The notes under the pieces were generated by a model. It was not told where the DNA came from. It made no database searches and saw nothing but the letters and a program-made list of their open reading frames with translations. A stretch of 55,730 nt of DNA from Syntrophales bacterium (GTDB lineage: Bacteria > Desulfobacterota > Syntrophia > Syntrophales > UBA2210): assembly GCA_023228425.1 (NCBI GenBank), contig JALOBE010000018.1, positions 1 to 55,730 of the forward strand, written 5' to 3'. The stretch's first letter is position 1; the number at the start of each line of letters is the position of its first letter. Shown here piece after piece: positions 43,272 to 51,484 of the stretch. A program made the translations under genes and the position numbers.

Positions 43272-43323
43272 ATGTTGTCCGTTCTAAGCCTATGAAATAA
43301 TTTACAATAATCCTTTCCCCCTA

Positions 43324-43352
43324 TTGACAGGCGGAGCCTTTCAAGGCATACT
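43324..43352 (+). promoter_or_regulatory. putative sigma70-type promoter for the AOR/Hdr/Fdh operon
   Basis: TTGACA (43324-43329), a 17-base spacer and CATACT (43347-43352) match the housekeeping consensus. The start codon of the first gene is about 360 bases further on, so a long leader is implied. Confidence 0.5.
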
Positions 43353-43441
43353 GATCACCATGAAGGGCTTTTCAGGAATCGCCCTGCGATACGTCGGGTC
43401 ATGTGTTTGAGTTAGGTATGTGAATTCAATAACGTGAACAG

Positions 43442-43594
43442 GATGGCTTCGTAAAAAGTTACCGGGCTATGACCTCCGGCACTATCGCCGGATGCTGTGT
43501 TGGGTTGCATCACTCGTCACTGCGGCGCACCGCATGTGTTACTCATTCTTCAGGATTTGCCCGTCTTGCCCGCAGATTTTTTTACAAAGCCATC
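43442..43594. repeat. repeat family 2 copy within the AOR-operon leader
   Basis: It begins GATGGCTTCGTAAAAAGT and ends TTTTTTTACAAAGCCATC, with near-perfect inverted termini. The inner CCTCCGGCACTATCGCCGGA block can form a hairpin. It lies between the predicted promoter and the ferredoxin gene. Confidence 0.75.
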
Positions 43595-43714
43595 GCATTT
43601 GATGGTTCCAGTGGCTGTTTACGAGACTATGACACTGCGCGAGCTCGTACAAAGTCGAAAACATCCGATGCTGCTAAACCTGTGAAAAGGACATGTGGCG
43701 AAGGGAGGTAACAA

Positions 43715-44416
43715 ATGGAAAAGGATGAGAGGATACCGGAAGTGTTAGAAAGTGGGACGACTCGTCGTGGATTCCTGAAAGGAGCCGTTGCGGCAACCGG
43801 CGGGGTGGTTGCTCTTGCGACGGTAGCCACGGCAGTCCCCCGAACCGCGAAGGCACAGGCGGCACCGAGCCCTATGAGCCGCTACCTGTTCGCGGAACGT
43901 CAGAACTGCACGGGTTGCCGGGCTTGTGAGTATGCCTGTTCGACCTACCACTATGGCGTGACCCGCCCGGCTCTTTCCAGGGTGCACGTCTACAAACACA
44001 AGGGTATTGTCGATGTTCCCGTAATCTGCTGGCACTGTGATGATGCTCCCTGTATCGAGGCCTGTCCGATTTCCCCCAAGGCAATTCACAAAGACAAGGA
44101 TACGAACGGAATCATTCTCAACGAGAATACCTGTCTTGGTTCACGGTGCCTCGAGTGCATAGACGCCTGTCCCGCCAACTATCTCCGCGTCAACCCCGAT
44201 ACGGGACAGCCGCTTTTCTGCGATCTATGCGGCGGTGACCCCCAGTGCGTCAAGGCCTGTCTTGCCCAATCGGGTAATCCGCAGGGGCCCTGCCTGTTGG
44301 GTAACAGGCTGGGATTCGGTGTCAACCAGGCATTCCGCAACGTAACACCCGAGGAAGCAGGGGAGGATTTGGTTAAACTCCTCTTCTATCCCAATACAGA
44401 CGGCGGAAGGAGGTGA
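43715..44416 (+). CDS. Tat-exported 4Fe-4S ferredoxin subunit of an aldehyde oxidoreductase
   Basis: The 233-residue protein starts with a twin-arginine signal (TTRRGFLKGAVAATGGVVAL then ATVATA, residues 15-40, with an AxA site near AKAQA). Four [4Fe-4S] motifs follow: CTGCRACEYAC (about 66), CWHCDDAPCIEACP, CLGSRCLECIDACP and CDLCGGDPQCVKAC. This order matches HybA/DmsB-type electron-transfer subunits and the YdhY-like partner of E. coli AOR-family YdhV. It would take electrons from the AOR encoded immediately downstream (ATG 6 bases after its stop). Export beyond the inner membrane is predicted; whether the AOR travels with it is unknown. Confidence 0.92.
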   Translation: MEKDERIPEVLESGTTRRGFLKGAVAATGGVVALATVATAVPRTAKAQAAPSPMSRYLFAERQNCTGCRACEYACSTYHYGVTRPALSRVHVYKHKGIVDVPVICWHCDDAPCIEACPISPKAIHKDKDTNGIILNENTCLGSRCLECIDACPANYLRVNPDTGQPLFCDLCGGDPQCVKACLAQSGNPQGPCLLGNRLGFGVNQAFRNVTPEEAGEDLVKLLFYPNTDGGRR

Positions 44417-44421
44417 CCACG

Positions 44422-46245
44422 ATGGCGACACCAAACGGAGGATATTTCGGAAAAGTACTCGAGATTGATCTTACGAAACAGACATCGAAAGTGCGTCCCC
44501 TGTCTGACGAAACAGCCCGGAAGTTCATGGGTGGTTGCGGTTTGGGCGCTTACTACATTGCCTCGGAGTATAAAGCGGGGAAAGATCCGCTGGCGGAAGA
44601 CGCGTTCATTTTCATCGGCACCGGTCCGCTGAACGGTACCTTCTGTGTGGCGACCCGGACCAGCTTCGTGAACATAAACCCCCATAACGGCCTTCTCAGC
44701 CACGCCGAAGTCGGGGCCCACTTCGGAAACGAGATCAAATGGGCCGGATGGGACGGCATCTACATCACGGGCCGGTCGGCCCAGCCCGTGTGGCTCTATA
44801 TTCAGGATGACAAGGTCCAGTTCCGGGACGCGTCGAAGATATGGGGTAAGGATACCTACGAAACAGAAGAGACAATGAAACATGACGTTTGCAATCCCTA
44901 CGCCAGAACGGCCGTTATCGGACCGGCCGGCGAAAACGGGGTTCCCTATTCCTGTGTCATCATCGAGCGCTTCAGGGCCGCGGCGAGAACAGGCACGGGT
45001 ATGGTTATGGGTAACAAGAAGCTGAAGGGAATCGCGATGAGCGGCACAAAAGCCGTTCCGGTGGTTGACAACGCCAAATTTCTGCCCGCGGCCGTGGCGG
45101 TGAAGCAATTCGCCACGCAACGAGAGGCCTGGCAGGGTATAAAGCGCTGGGGCTCAGCCGGTCTCCTGGAGTTGAAACACTGGGTTGACGGATCACTGAT
45201 TACAAAAAACTTCCAGACCACCTGGTGGCCGGATATTTATAACATCGGCGGCGAGGAGGCAAACCGAACCTTCTGGAAGCGCCACGCGGCTTGTAACAAC
45301 TGTCCGGTACACTGCATGAAATACGGTGTCATCCGGGAAGAGGGCAAGTACTACGGGTTGGTGGCGGAAGGCCCCGAGTACGAGACGGGCGGTCTTCTGG
45401 GAAGCAACCTGGGCATGAGGGAGTTTGCCCCCATGATGGGCCTCATTGAAGCGGCTGACGCCTACGGTCTCGATGCCATCTCGCTTGGCGGTGTTCTAGC
45501 CTTTACTACGGAATGTGTCGAGAAAGGTGTTCTGAAAGCGGCCGACCTTGACGGCATCAACGTGAAGTGGGGTGACGGCGATGCCTACATGGAACTTATC
45601 AAGAAAATAACAAAACAGGAAGGAAGGGCGGGCAAGCTTCTTGCCAAGGGCGTTGCCGGGATGTCGAGAGAAATCGGCAAGGGATCGGAAGCATGGGCCG
45701 TTGTCACCAAGGGTAAGGAGTTCGCTGCCCACGATCCCCGGGGCGACAAGTCCCGCGGCTACAGCTATGCCATGGGCACCTGCGGCGGGGACCACCATGA
45801 GGGGACGAGCCCCGGTGGGTTGGGACTGATGGCCATGTTCAATTCCCTTGTCATGTGTTCCTTCGTGGGGCTGACTCACGGAGCGGAAATTCCGGCCTCC
45901 CACGTGGCCATGCTCAACCCTCTCTGCGGGTGGAACATGACCGATGACGAATACTGGGCCATATCAAAGCGGATCATGACAATCGAACGCTGCATCCAGG
46001 TACGGGAAGGCATCAGCTCCAAGGACGACATGCTTCCCGCCCGGTTGCGGAAAGAACCGCTTCCGGAAGGTCCGAAGAAGGGTGCCGTTTGGACCGACGA
46101 GGACACCAGGAAGATGCACGATTCTGTCTATGCCCACTTCGGCTGGGATGATAAGGGTGTCCCCACGGAGAAGGCCCTCAAGAACTACGGGCTTGACTTC
46201 ATGATCGACGATGTCAAGGAAGCCCGGAAAAAATATACACTGTAA
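44422..46245 (+). CDS. aldehyde:ferredoxin oxidoreductase family protein
   Basis: The 607-residue protein matches AOR: the N-terminal pterin-binding beta part (GGYFGKVLEIDLTKQTSKVR, GGCGLGAYYIASEY), the first pterin loop GPLNGTFCVATRTSF, KWAGWDGIYITGRS and the [4Fe-4S] ligands CNNCPVHC (about 293) with a fourth Cys further on (MCSFVG). It uses a tungsten (or Mo) bis-pterin cofactor to oxidise aldehydes or reduce acids. It has no signal peptide, unlike its ferredoxin partner. The ATG at 44422 follows GGAGG; the GTG at 44413 is not preferred. Possible alternative: a more specialised BamB-like acyl-CoA reductase, but length and N-terminus fit general AOR. Confidence 0.93.
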   Translation: MATPNGGYFGKVLEIDLTKQTSKVRPLSDETARKFMGGCGLGAYYIASEYKAGKDPLAEDAFIFIGTGPLNGTFCVATRTSFVNINPHNGLLSHAEVGAHFGNEIKWAGWDGIYITGRSAQPVWLYIQDDKVQFRDASKIWGKDTYETEETMKHDVCNPYARTAVIGPAGENGVPYSCVIIERFRAAARTGTGMVMGNKKLKGIAMSGTKAVPVVDNAKFLPAAVAVKQFATQREAWQGIKRWGSAGLLELKHWVDGSLITKNFQTTWWPDIYNIGGEEANRTFWKRHAACNNCPVHCMKYGVIREEGKYYGLVAEGPEYETGGLLGSNLGMREFAPMMGLIEAADAYGLDAISLGGVLAFTTECVEKGVLKAADLDGINVKWGDGDAYMELIKKITKQEGRAGKLLAKGVAGMSREIGKGSEAWAVVTKGKEFAAHDPRGDKSRGYSYAMGTCGGDHHEGTSPGGLGLMAMFNSLVMCSFVGLTHGAEIPASHVAMLNPLCGWNMTDDEYWAISKRIMTIERCIQVREGISSKDDMLPARLRKEPLPEGPKKGAVWTDEDTRKMHDSVYAHFGWDDKGVPTEKALKNYGLDFMIDDVKEARKKYTL

Positions 46246-46260
46246 AAACTGCATCCCCGG

Positions 46261-46286
46261 CAGGGCAGGTTTACATGCCTGCCCTG
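46261..46286 (+). terminator. hairpin after the AOR gene, weak terminator or processing site
   Basis: CAGGGCAGG and CCTGCCCTG pair perfectly over 9 bp with an 8-base loop. The T-run (46301-46309) follows only after 14 bases, so it is not a classical terminator. A second inverted pair, GGTCAGG (46294-46300) and CCTGACC (46409-46415), surrounds the rest of the gap. Confidence 0.4.
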
Positions 46287-46432
46287 TTCAAGGGGTCAGG
46301 TTTTTTTTTGTCTTTTTCATGTTCATGGCTCCTGGAGCATGGTATACTCCTCTATTCTGCGAGGCCCTGCGCCTTTGACAGGGAAATCAAGAGTGACAAA
46401 AAAGAAGACCTGACCTCATCGGAGTTGAAGAA

Positions 46433-47122
46433 ATGTCCAAGAAGTGGTCGCGCCGGGACGCCCTGTATATTCTGGGCGCCGGTGTCGCCTCGGGTGTTGT
46501 TTTCTCGGGCTTCGGAATTACCGGAGCCCGGGCTGTTCCCCGCCCCCCGGGATCACTTGTTGAGGAAGAGTTCCTCAAGTTCTGTGCCCGCTGTCATCAG
46601 TGCATCGAGGCTTGTCCCGTGAATGCCCTCCACCCGGCGGGATTCAGTGACGGTATGGTGAACTGGGGAACACCGGTCCTGGATTTCAAAAAATGCATTT
46701 TCTGTATGGAATGCATCCGTATCTGTCCCACTAACGCCATCCAGAAAATTCCTGAGGAAGAAATCGATATCGGCAACGCCCGTATCAACCGCGAGACCTG
46801 CCTCCCGTGGTCGGGGCAGAGGCGGTGCAACAACTGCTTGAGGGCCTGTCGGTACAACGCCATAGAAATGGTGGACGGTAACCCTGTCGTCATTGAGGAG
46901 AACTGCAACGGTTGTGCCCGGTGCGAGGCACGATGTCCCACGGACCCCAAGTCCATCGTCATCTTCTACGAAAAGTACACGCGCTCTGAACAGCCCGGGA
47001 AGCGTGTGACTGTAAAGCTTGAAAACCGTACGGAACCCCTCCGGTTCCCTCCGCCGGACTTCAAAACCTGGTTCGTGGAGAGAATCAGGCAGTTGGCACG
47101 ATATCACGGATTGATCGACTGA
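46433..47122 (+). CDS. Tat-exported NapG-like 4Fe-4S ferredoxin
   Basis: The 229-residue protein begins with a Tat motif (WSRRDALYILGAGVASGVVF, residues 5-24). Four ferredoxin motifs follow: CARCHQCIEACP (about 50), CIFCMECIRICPTNAI, CNNCLRACRYNAI and CNGCARCEARCP. The order and length match NapG/MauM-type proteins that feed quinol or membrane-side electrons to periplasmic enzymes. The NapH-like membrane protein at 54090 is a natural partner. The ribosome site GGAGTTGAAGAA precedes the ATG. It is the second exported ferredoxin in this operon. Confidence 0.9.
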   Translation: MSKKWSRRDALYILGAGVASGVVFSGFGITGARAVPRPPGSLVEEEFLKFCARCHQCIEACPVNALHPAGFSDGMVNWGTPVLDFKKCIFCMECIRICPTNAIQKIPEEEIDIGNARINRETCLPWSGQRRCNNCLRACRYNAIEMVDGNPVVIEENCNGCARCEARCPTDPKSIVIFYEKYTRSEQPGKRVTVKLENRTEPLRFPPPDFKTWFVERIRQLARYHGLID

Positions 47123-47181
47123 CGGCGGTCCGATCGCCCCGAAGTGCATTCCCGCGAGGATCCTGTAAGAGGCTATTGTTC

Positions 47182-48420
47182 ATGACGGAAAGTGGATCAC
47201 ATAAACCTGTTCTGGTCGTCGGTGGCGGTGTTGCGGGGCTTATCGCCGCCCTGGACCTTGCCGCCCTGGGCCGGGAGGTGGAGCTTGTTGACAGCGCCCC
47301 CCGACTTGGCGGCCAGGTGGCAAAGCTGGACAAGATTTATCCCGGTGATCATTGTGCATTCTGCCCTCTCTGGACGGAGATTAAACGTGTTGAGGAGAAT
47401 GAGAATATTCGAATCTACCTCACATCGAACGTTACCACCATCAATCCGGAGCCGGAGGGGTACACCGTCACCATAACCGGTGAGCCCGGCTGGATCGACG
47501 AATCGCTCTGTGTCTTCTGCGGCCGATGCAGAGACATCTGCCCGGAACAGGCTATCCGTCCTCTCTGGGAGCATGCCAGCCCACCCTCTTTTTTTATCGA
47601 CAAGACACAGTGCACACAATGCGGCACATGCCCAGCCGTCTGTCCGACTGATGCCATAGATACCAGGCGGCCCTCCGTCTACGTGGTGCTGTCCGTGGCC
47701 GACATAGTCTGGGCCACGGGATTCCGGGAGGCCGACTTGACACCGCTGGCTGAATTCGGCTACGGAAGCCATCGGGACATAATGACCTCCCTGGAGTTTG
47801 AGAAATGGACAGCCGAGTCAGGCCCCAACCAGGGCCGTATCCTGCGCCGTTCCGACAAGCAGCCGCCCCGTTCCATCGCTTTCATACAGTGCGCGGGAGC
47901 CCGGGACCTCCGTCTGCTTCCCTACTGTTCCGGCGTCTGCTGTATGCACGCGCTGAAGCAGGCCCAGTGGGTCAAGCGGCGATCCCCGGAGATCGACTGC
48001 ACCATTTTCTATACCGACCTGCGTACTATTGGACGTGATTACTACGACTACGGCCTGAAAAGCCTTCACATGGCCACCGGCGTGAATCTCGTCAGGGCCC
48101 GGCCCGGCTTCATCCGGCCTATGCCTGACGGCTCCGCCCTTGCCCTGAACTATGAAGACACGGAAGCACAGAAGATCCGCCTGGAGCGGTTCGACCTGGT
48201 AGTACTGAATGGAAATCTGCGGCCGTCACTGGTTCCATCGAGTCCGGGAGCGCCTGCACCGGTCGCCCTGGACGGTGACGGCTTCGTAGACCGGGCAGGG
48301 GATGATGTCTCGCGTTTCGCCTGCGGCTTCAGCCGCGAGCCGGCCGATATCGCCGAGGCTGTTCTTCATGCCTCTTCGTCGGTTATGCAGTGTGTAACGC
48401 GTGAAAAAGGCAGGGGATAA
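47182..48420 (+). CDS. HdrA/QmoA-like FAD protein
   Basis: The 412-residue flavoprotein has VLVVGGGVAGLIAALDLAAL (FAD, about residue 10), PRLGGQVAKLDKIYPGDHCA with the HdrA-type Cys, two ferredoxin motifs (CVFCGRCRDICP about 112; CTQCGTCPAVCPTDAID about 145) and the HdrA signature FIQCAGARD...CSGVCCMHALKQA (about 233). The length is close to QmoA. It has no signal peptide, so it should be cytoplasmic. It probably accepts or confers electrons within a complex with the HdrA-like protein and MvhD encoded next. The ATG at 47182 is chosen over a TTG at 47176. Confidence 0.92.
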   Translation: MTESGSHKPVLVVGGGVAGLIAALDLAALGREVELVDSAPRLGGQVAKLDKIYPGDHCAFCPLWTEIKRVEENENIRIYLTSNVTTINPEPEGYTVTITGEPGWIDESLCVFCGRCRDICPEQAIRPLWEHASPPSFFIDKTQCTQCGTCPAVCPTDAIDTRRPSVYVVLSVADIVWATGFREADLTPLAEFGYGSHRDIMTSLEFEKWTAESGPNQGRILRRSDKQPPRSIAFIQCAGARDLRLLPYCSGVCCMHALKQAQWVKRRSPEIDCTIFYTDLRTIGRDYYDYGLKSLHMATGVNLVRARPGFIRPMPDGSALALNYEDTEAQKIRLERFDLVVLNGNLRPSLVPSSPGAPAPVALDGDGFVDRAGDDVSRFACGFSREPADIAEAVLHASSSVMQCVTREKGRG

Positions 48421-48424
48421 AGCG

Positions 48425-50128
48425 ATGAAACAAAGCACCGTTTTTCTCTGCACCTGCTACGATGAAATCGATCGGGTCGTCGATTGCGAGGCACTGCGCA
48501 CCCGTCTCTTGAAGGATCCTCGTGTAGCCTCGGTGACCGTCGACGAAGCACTCTGCCGAGAGGGCCGCATGACCGGCCTTGCCGAGTCAATGAACAAGCA
48601 CGACGAATCCGTTCTGGTTGCCGCCTGTTCGCCCCTGGCGCGTGGTGACAGGCTCCTTCAGGATCTGGCTAAAGAAGGTATTCCCGCCTCCCGGGTACAA
48701 CTCGTCGATCTCCGTGAAGGCTGTTCCTGGATACATGCGAACGATGGTCCGGAGGCAGAGAAAAAGGCGGTGGACCTCCTTGAGATGGGCTTGATTTCCC
48801 TGCACAACAAAGAGGCCTCCGCCGACGTGACCGTGAAGCCGGCCGGCCGAGTCCTCGTGATCGGTGCCGGTCCTGCCGGTCTCGCCGCCGCCGCCGCTCT
48901 GGCCCGATGCGGTATCGCCGTTACCATCCTGGAGCGGGGCGCTGAGCCGGGGGGAACCCTTGGCCTCATTTCAAAAATCTATCCCGACGACATCACCCCG
49001 GCGGAAAGACTCGGTCCTTTGCGGGAGGCCATCGAGGCACATCCCGATTCTACCCTCCGCCCGCGGGCAAACATTGTTTCCGTCTCGGGTTACGCAGGCA
49101 ACTTCAGAGTCCGCTACACCTCCGGCGACAGGGAATACAAGGAAACCTTCGGTGCTGTCATACTCGCCACGGGCGGGCGGATCTTTCTGCCCAAAGGCCA
49201 CTACCGCTACGGCGAACTCAAAAAGGTCATAACCCAGATGGAGTTGGAAGGCCGTTTCAAGAAGAACTTGGTGGAGGGCAAGAAAGCCGTCTTCATCCAG
49301 TGTGTCGGTGCCCGCTGCGACGAGCGCCCCTACTGTGCCACTACCTGTTGTCCCGCCAGCATCAAAAACGCCATGCGGATCATTGAGGAGGAAGAGGGCC
49401 AGGCATGGATTCTCCACCGGGATATCATGACGCCGGGTAACGTCCTGGAGTCGTACTACCGCCGCTCCATGGCCATGGGTGTCCAGTTCATCCGGTTTTC
49501 CCCGGAAGATCCGCCGAAGGTTAAGGGCATCGATACGGTGGAATCCGTGGAGGTCCGGGACAGCATCAGCGGCGTGACCCGGACGATTCCGGCGGATCTT
49601 GTGGTTCTCAGCACGCCCCTTGTGGCCGGGGTTGACACGCCTGTCCTGGCAGTCCACTTTGGTCTTCAACTCGACAGCTACGGTTTCTTTCGAGAGATCT
49701 ACCCGCTCCATCCTGTGGAGACCCGTATCGACGGTGTCTTCATCTGCGGTTCCGCCCGCTGGCCTGTTTCATCGGAGCAGGCTGCCCTCCAGGGTGAAGC
49801 GGCAGCGATGAAGGCGGTGGGCCTCCTGGCCGGGAAAACCCTGGCGGCCTCGGAGTTGAGCCGCGTCCCGGGCCCGAAACTCGGTCACGCCAGGGCGGAC
49901 AACGATTCCTGCTCCGGCTGCGGCAACTGCGCTGCCGTCTGCCCCTTCGATGCCATACGGCTGCAGCGGCGCCGGGATGGGGGAACTTTCAGAATGGTGA
50001 GCAGGGTGAACAAGTTCCGGTGCAAGGCTTGCGGCAGCTGCCTGTCCGTCTGCCCCAACGGGACCATGCAGATACCGGAGGCAAGCACCCGTTCCATCTT
50101 CGGCATGATAGAAAAAGCTTTTTCATGA
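48425..50128 (+). CDS. HdrA/QmoB-like FAD protein
   Basis: The 567-residue protein has an HdrA N-terminal domain (VFLCTCYDEIDRVVDCEALR), FAD motif VLVIGAGPAGLAAAAALARC (about 139), FIQCVGARCDERPYCATTCC (about 287) and two C-terminal ferredoxin motifs (CSGCGNCAAVCPFDAI about 497; CKACGSCLSVCPNGTM about 533). The next gene is MvhD-like; QmoB proteins are an HdrA part fused to MvhD, so here the same unit appears split in two genes. The start at 48425 is 4 bases after the stop of the upstream HdrA-like gene. HdrA subunits are the flavin-based bifurcation site in heterodisulfide reductase complexes. Confidence 0.92.
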   Translation: MKQSTVFLCTCYDEIDRVVDCEALRTRLLKDPRVASVTVDEALCREGRMTGLAESMNKHDESVLVAACSPLARGDRLLQDLAKEGIPASRVQLVDLREGCSWIHANDGPEAEKKAVDLLEMGLISLHNKEASADVTVKPAGRVLVIGAGPAGLAAAAALARCGIAVTILERGAEPGGTLGLISKIYPDDITPAERLGPLREAIEAHPDSTLRPRANIVSVSGYAGNFRVRYTSGDREYKETFGAVILATGGRIFLPKGHYRYGELKKVITQMELEGRFKKNLVEGKKAVFIQCVGARCDERPYCATTCCPASIKNAMRIIEEEEGQAWILHRDIMTPGNVLESYYRRSMAMGVQFIRFSPEDPPKVKGIDTVESVEVRDSISGVTRTIPADLVVLSTPLVAGVDTPVLAVHFGLQLDSYGFFREIYPLHPVETRIDGVFICGSARWPVSSEQAALQGEAAAMKAVGLLAGKTLAASELSRVPGPKLGHARADNDSCSGCGNCAAVCPFDAIRLQRRRDGGTFRMVSRVNKFRCKACGSCLSVCPNGTMQIPEASTRSIFGMIEKAFS

Positions 50129-50147
50129 ACGAGGACCGACTGAACCG

Positions 50148-50633
50148 ATGACGAAGACAGGCACTCCTGAAATTCCGATTGAAACGACCCGACCCGCAGT
50201 CGACGCCCGCCTATTGGTCTTCGCCTGCAAGTGGTGTGGTCTTATCGGCGCTGACGGCGCCGGACGGAAGCGCATCGCTCTGCCCCCGAATTTCAGGGTT
50301 ATTCCTGTGGAATGTGCCGCTTCAGTGGAGCCCGACGCGGTAATACGGGCCTTTGCCGACGGCATCGACGGTGTCGTCGTCATGGGGTGCCACCTGGGTG
50401 GTTGCCGGTTCAACGACGCGAATCATACGGCCGTCAAACGGCTTGAGCTCCTCCGCGAACTTCTTGATGGTACGGGAATCGGTCGGGACAGGCTTCTGGT
50501 TTCCTTCGGAACGGCCCATGAGGACCACCAGTTCGCCGGTATCATACAGGATTTCACGGCTCTGATCAAAACAAAGAAGCCCCTTTCACCCTGGATACCC
50601 TTCAGAGCTGGAGCTGTGAAGGAGTATAGATAA
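50148..50633 (+). CDS. MvhD/HdrF-like [2Fe-2S] electron-transfer subunit
   Basis: The 161 residues match the hydrogenase iron-sulfur subunit family: LLVFACKWCGL (about 22), RVIPVECAASVEP (about 50), VVVMGCHLGGCRFNDANHTA (about 77) and the VSFGTAHED helix. In methanogens MvhD links hydrogenase or formate dehydrogenase to HdrA. Here it sits between HdrA-like and Fdh genes, so it is likely the bridge that brings formate electrons to the flavoprotein. The start is 20 bases after the HdrA-like stop. Confidence 0.93.
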   Translation: MTKTGTPEIPIETTRPAVDARLLVFACKWCGLIGADGAGRKRIALPPNFRVIPVECAASVEPDAVIRAFADGIDGVVVMGCHLGGCRFNDANHTAVKRLELLRELLDGTGIGRDRLLVSFGTAHEDHQFAGIIQDFTALIKTKKPLSPWIPFRAGAVKEYR

Positions 50634-50643
50634 GCGGGACGCC

Positions 50644-51483
50644 ATGGTTAACGAAGCACGGGAAAAACTGAAAAAAATTCTCATGGACGGGGAAGCGCAG
50701 GCCGTATTCGGCCTCATGCAGGGCCCGGCCGGCGTCATCGTGCCCCATGTCTTTACCGTCTCCGCCGCTCTGGACTCCCTCGTGCTGGATCCGAAGTGGC
50801 CCCTGGCGAAACCGGCCATGGAAATCCTCCGGACCGCTCCCGAGGGATGGCGGCTTGCCGTGCTCTGTCGTGGCTGCGATGAGCGGGCGCTCTTTGAACT
50901 CATCAAGAGAAACCAGGTCGATGCGGAGGCCCTCATCATCGTCGGCATCGCCTGCAGCGAAGAACAGGCCCGGGTCTGCCTCTGCGACCGTCCCGTTCCG
51001 TCGAAGCTCGACGTCGGCAATGCCGTTCCGGGGGTGGACCCCTTTCAGGACGATATCGTGCGGGCGTTGCTCGAGGGAGACAGTCACGAACGCATGAAAC
51101 ACTGGGCCGGGGTGCTGAGGCGCTGCGTCAAGTGTTACGGCTGCCGAAACTCCTGTCCCATCTGCGTCTGTGACCCCTGCAAACTGGAGGGTGAGCCTTG
51201 GGTGCGGCGAGGGATGATCCCCACAGAGATACTTTCCTTCCACCTCATACGAGCCTTTCACCTCTCCGACACCTGCGTGGCCTGCGGAGCCTGCCAGGAA
51301 GCCTGCCCCGCGGGCATTCCTCTGGTGGCACTCCAGCACTCCATGCGAAAGGCCCTGAAGGAAACCTACGGATATGAACCGGGGCTTGATGCCTCGGAAC
51401 GATCGCCCATTCTGGCAGACTTCATCACGGCGCCCGAGAAAGAGCGGGCCCTGCCTGAATGGATCAACACGATACGAGATTAA
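50644..51483 (+). CDS. FdhB/HdrC-like iron-sulfur subunit
   Basis: The 279-residue protein has an N-terminal domain with VLCRGCDERALFELIKRNQV (about 81) and LIIVGIACSEEQARVCLC, a pattern I associate with iron-sulfur proteins encoded beside formate dehydrogenases. Two Fe-S motifs follow, CVKCYGCRNSCPICVCDPC (about 163) and CVACGACQEACPAG (about 212). A C-terminal helical part ends the protein. It probably carries electrons between FdhA, encoded 2 bases downstream, and the HdrA/MvhD subunits. Family naming is approximate. Confidence 0.8.
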   Translation: MVNEAREKLKKILMDGEAQAVFGLMQGPAGVIVPHVFTVSAALDSLVLDPKWPLAKPAMEILRTAPEGWRLAVLCRGCDERALFELIKRNQVDAEALIIVGIACSEEQARVCLCDRPVPSKLDVGNAVPGVDPFQDDIVRALLEGDSHERMKHWAGVLRRCVKCYGCRNSCPICVCDPCKLEGEPWVRRGMIPTEILSFHLIRAFHLSDTCVACGACQEACPAGIPLVALQHSMRKALKETYGYEPGLDASERSPILADFITAPEKERALPEWINTIRD

Positions 51484-51484
51484 A

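Larger units (their letters stand above)
42892..43714. other. regulatory and repeat-rich interval before the AOR/Hdr/Fdh operon
   Basis: No gene is visible in 823 bases. It contains two clear copies of repeat family 2 (42951-43076 and 43442-43594), a partial one between them (about 43120-43210), a five-unit decamer array (43222-43271) and a sigma70-type promoter (43324-43352). The second repeat copy would be transcribed as part of a leader of about 350 bases. Confidence 0.6.

Noticed and set aside
42951..43594. Repeats considered as a CRISPR array
   Set aside because: Units are over 120 bases with inverted termini and are dispersed in the window; there are no short regular spacers or cas genes.
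44386..45120. Long minus-strand frame opposite the AOR gene
   Set aside because: It is a shadow of the AOR coding frame and shows no protein motif of its own.
43715..46245. AOR and ferredoxin considered as BamB/BamC of class II benzoyl-CoA reductase
   Set aside because: The AOR is about 607 residues and its ferredoxin has a Tat signal, both unlike BamBC as I know them; the other Bam subunits are not arranged in that order.
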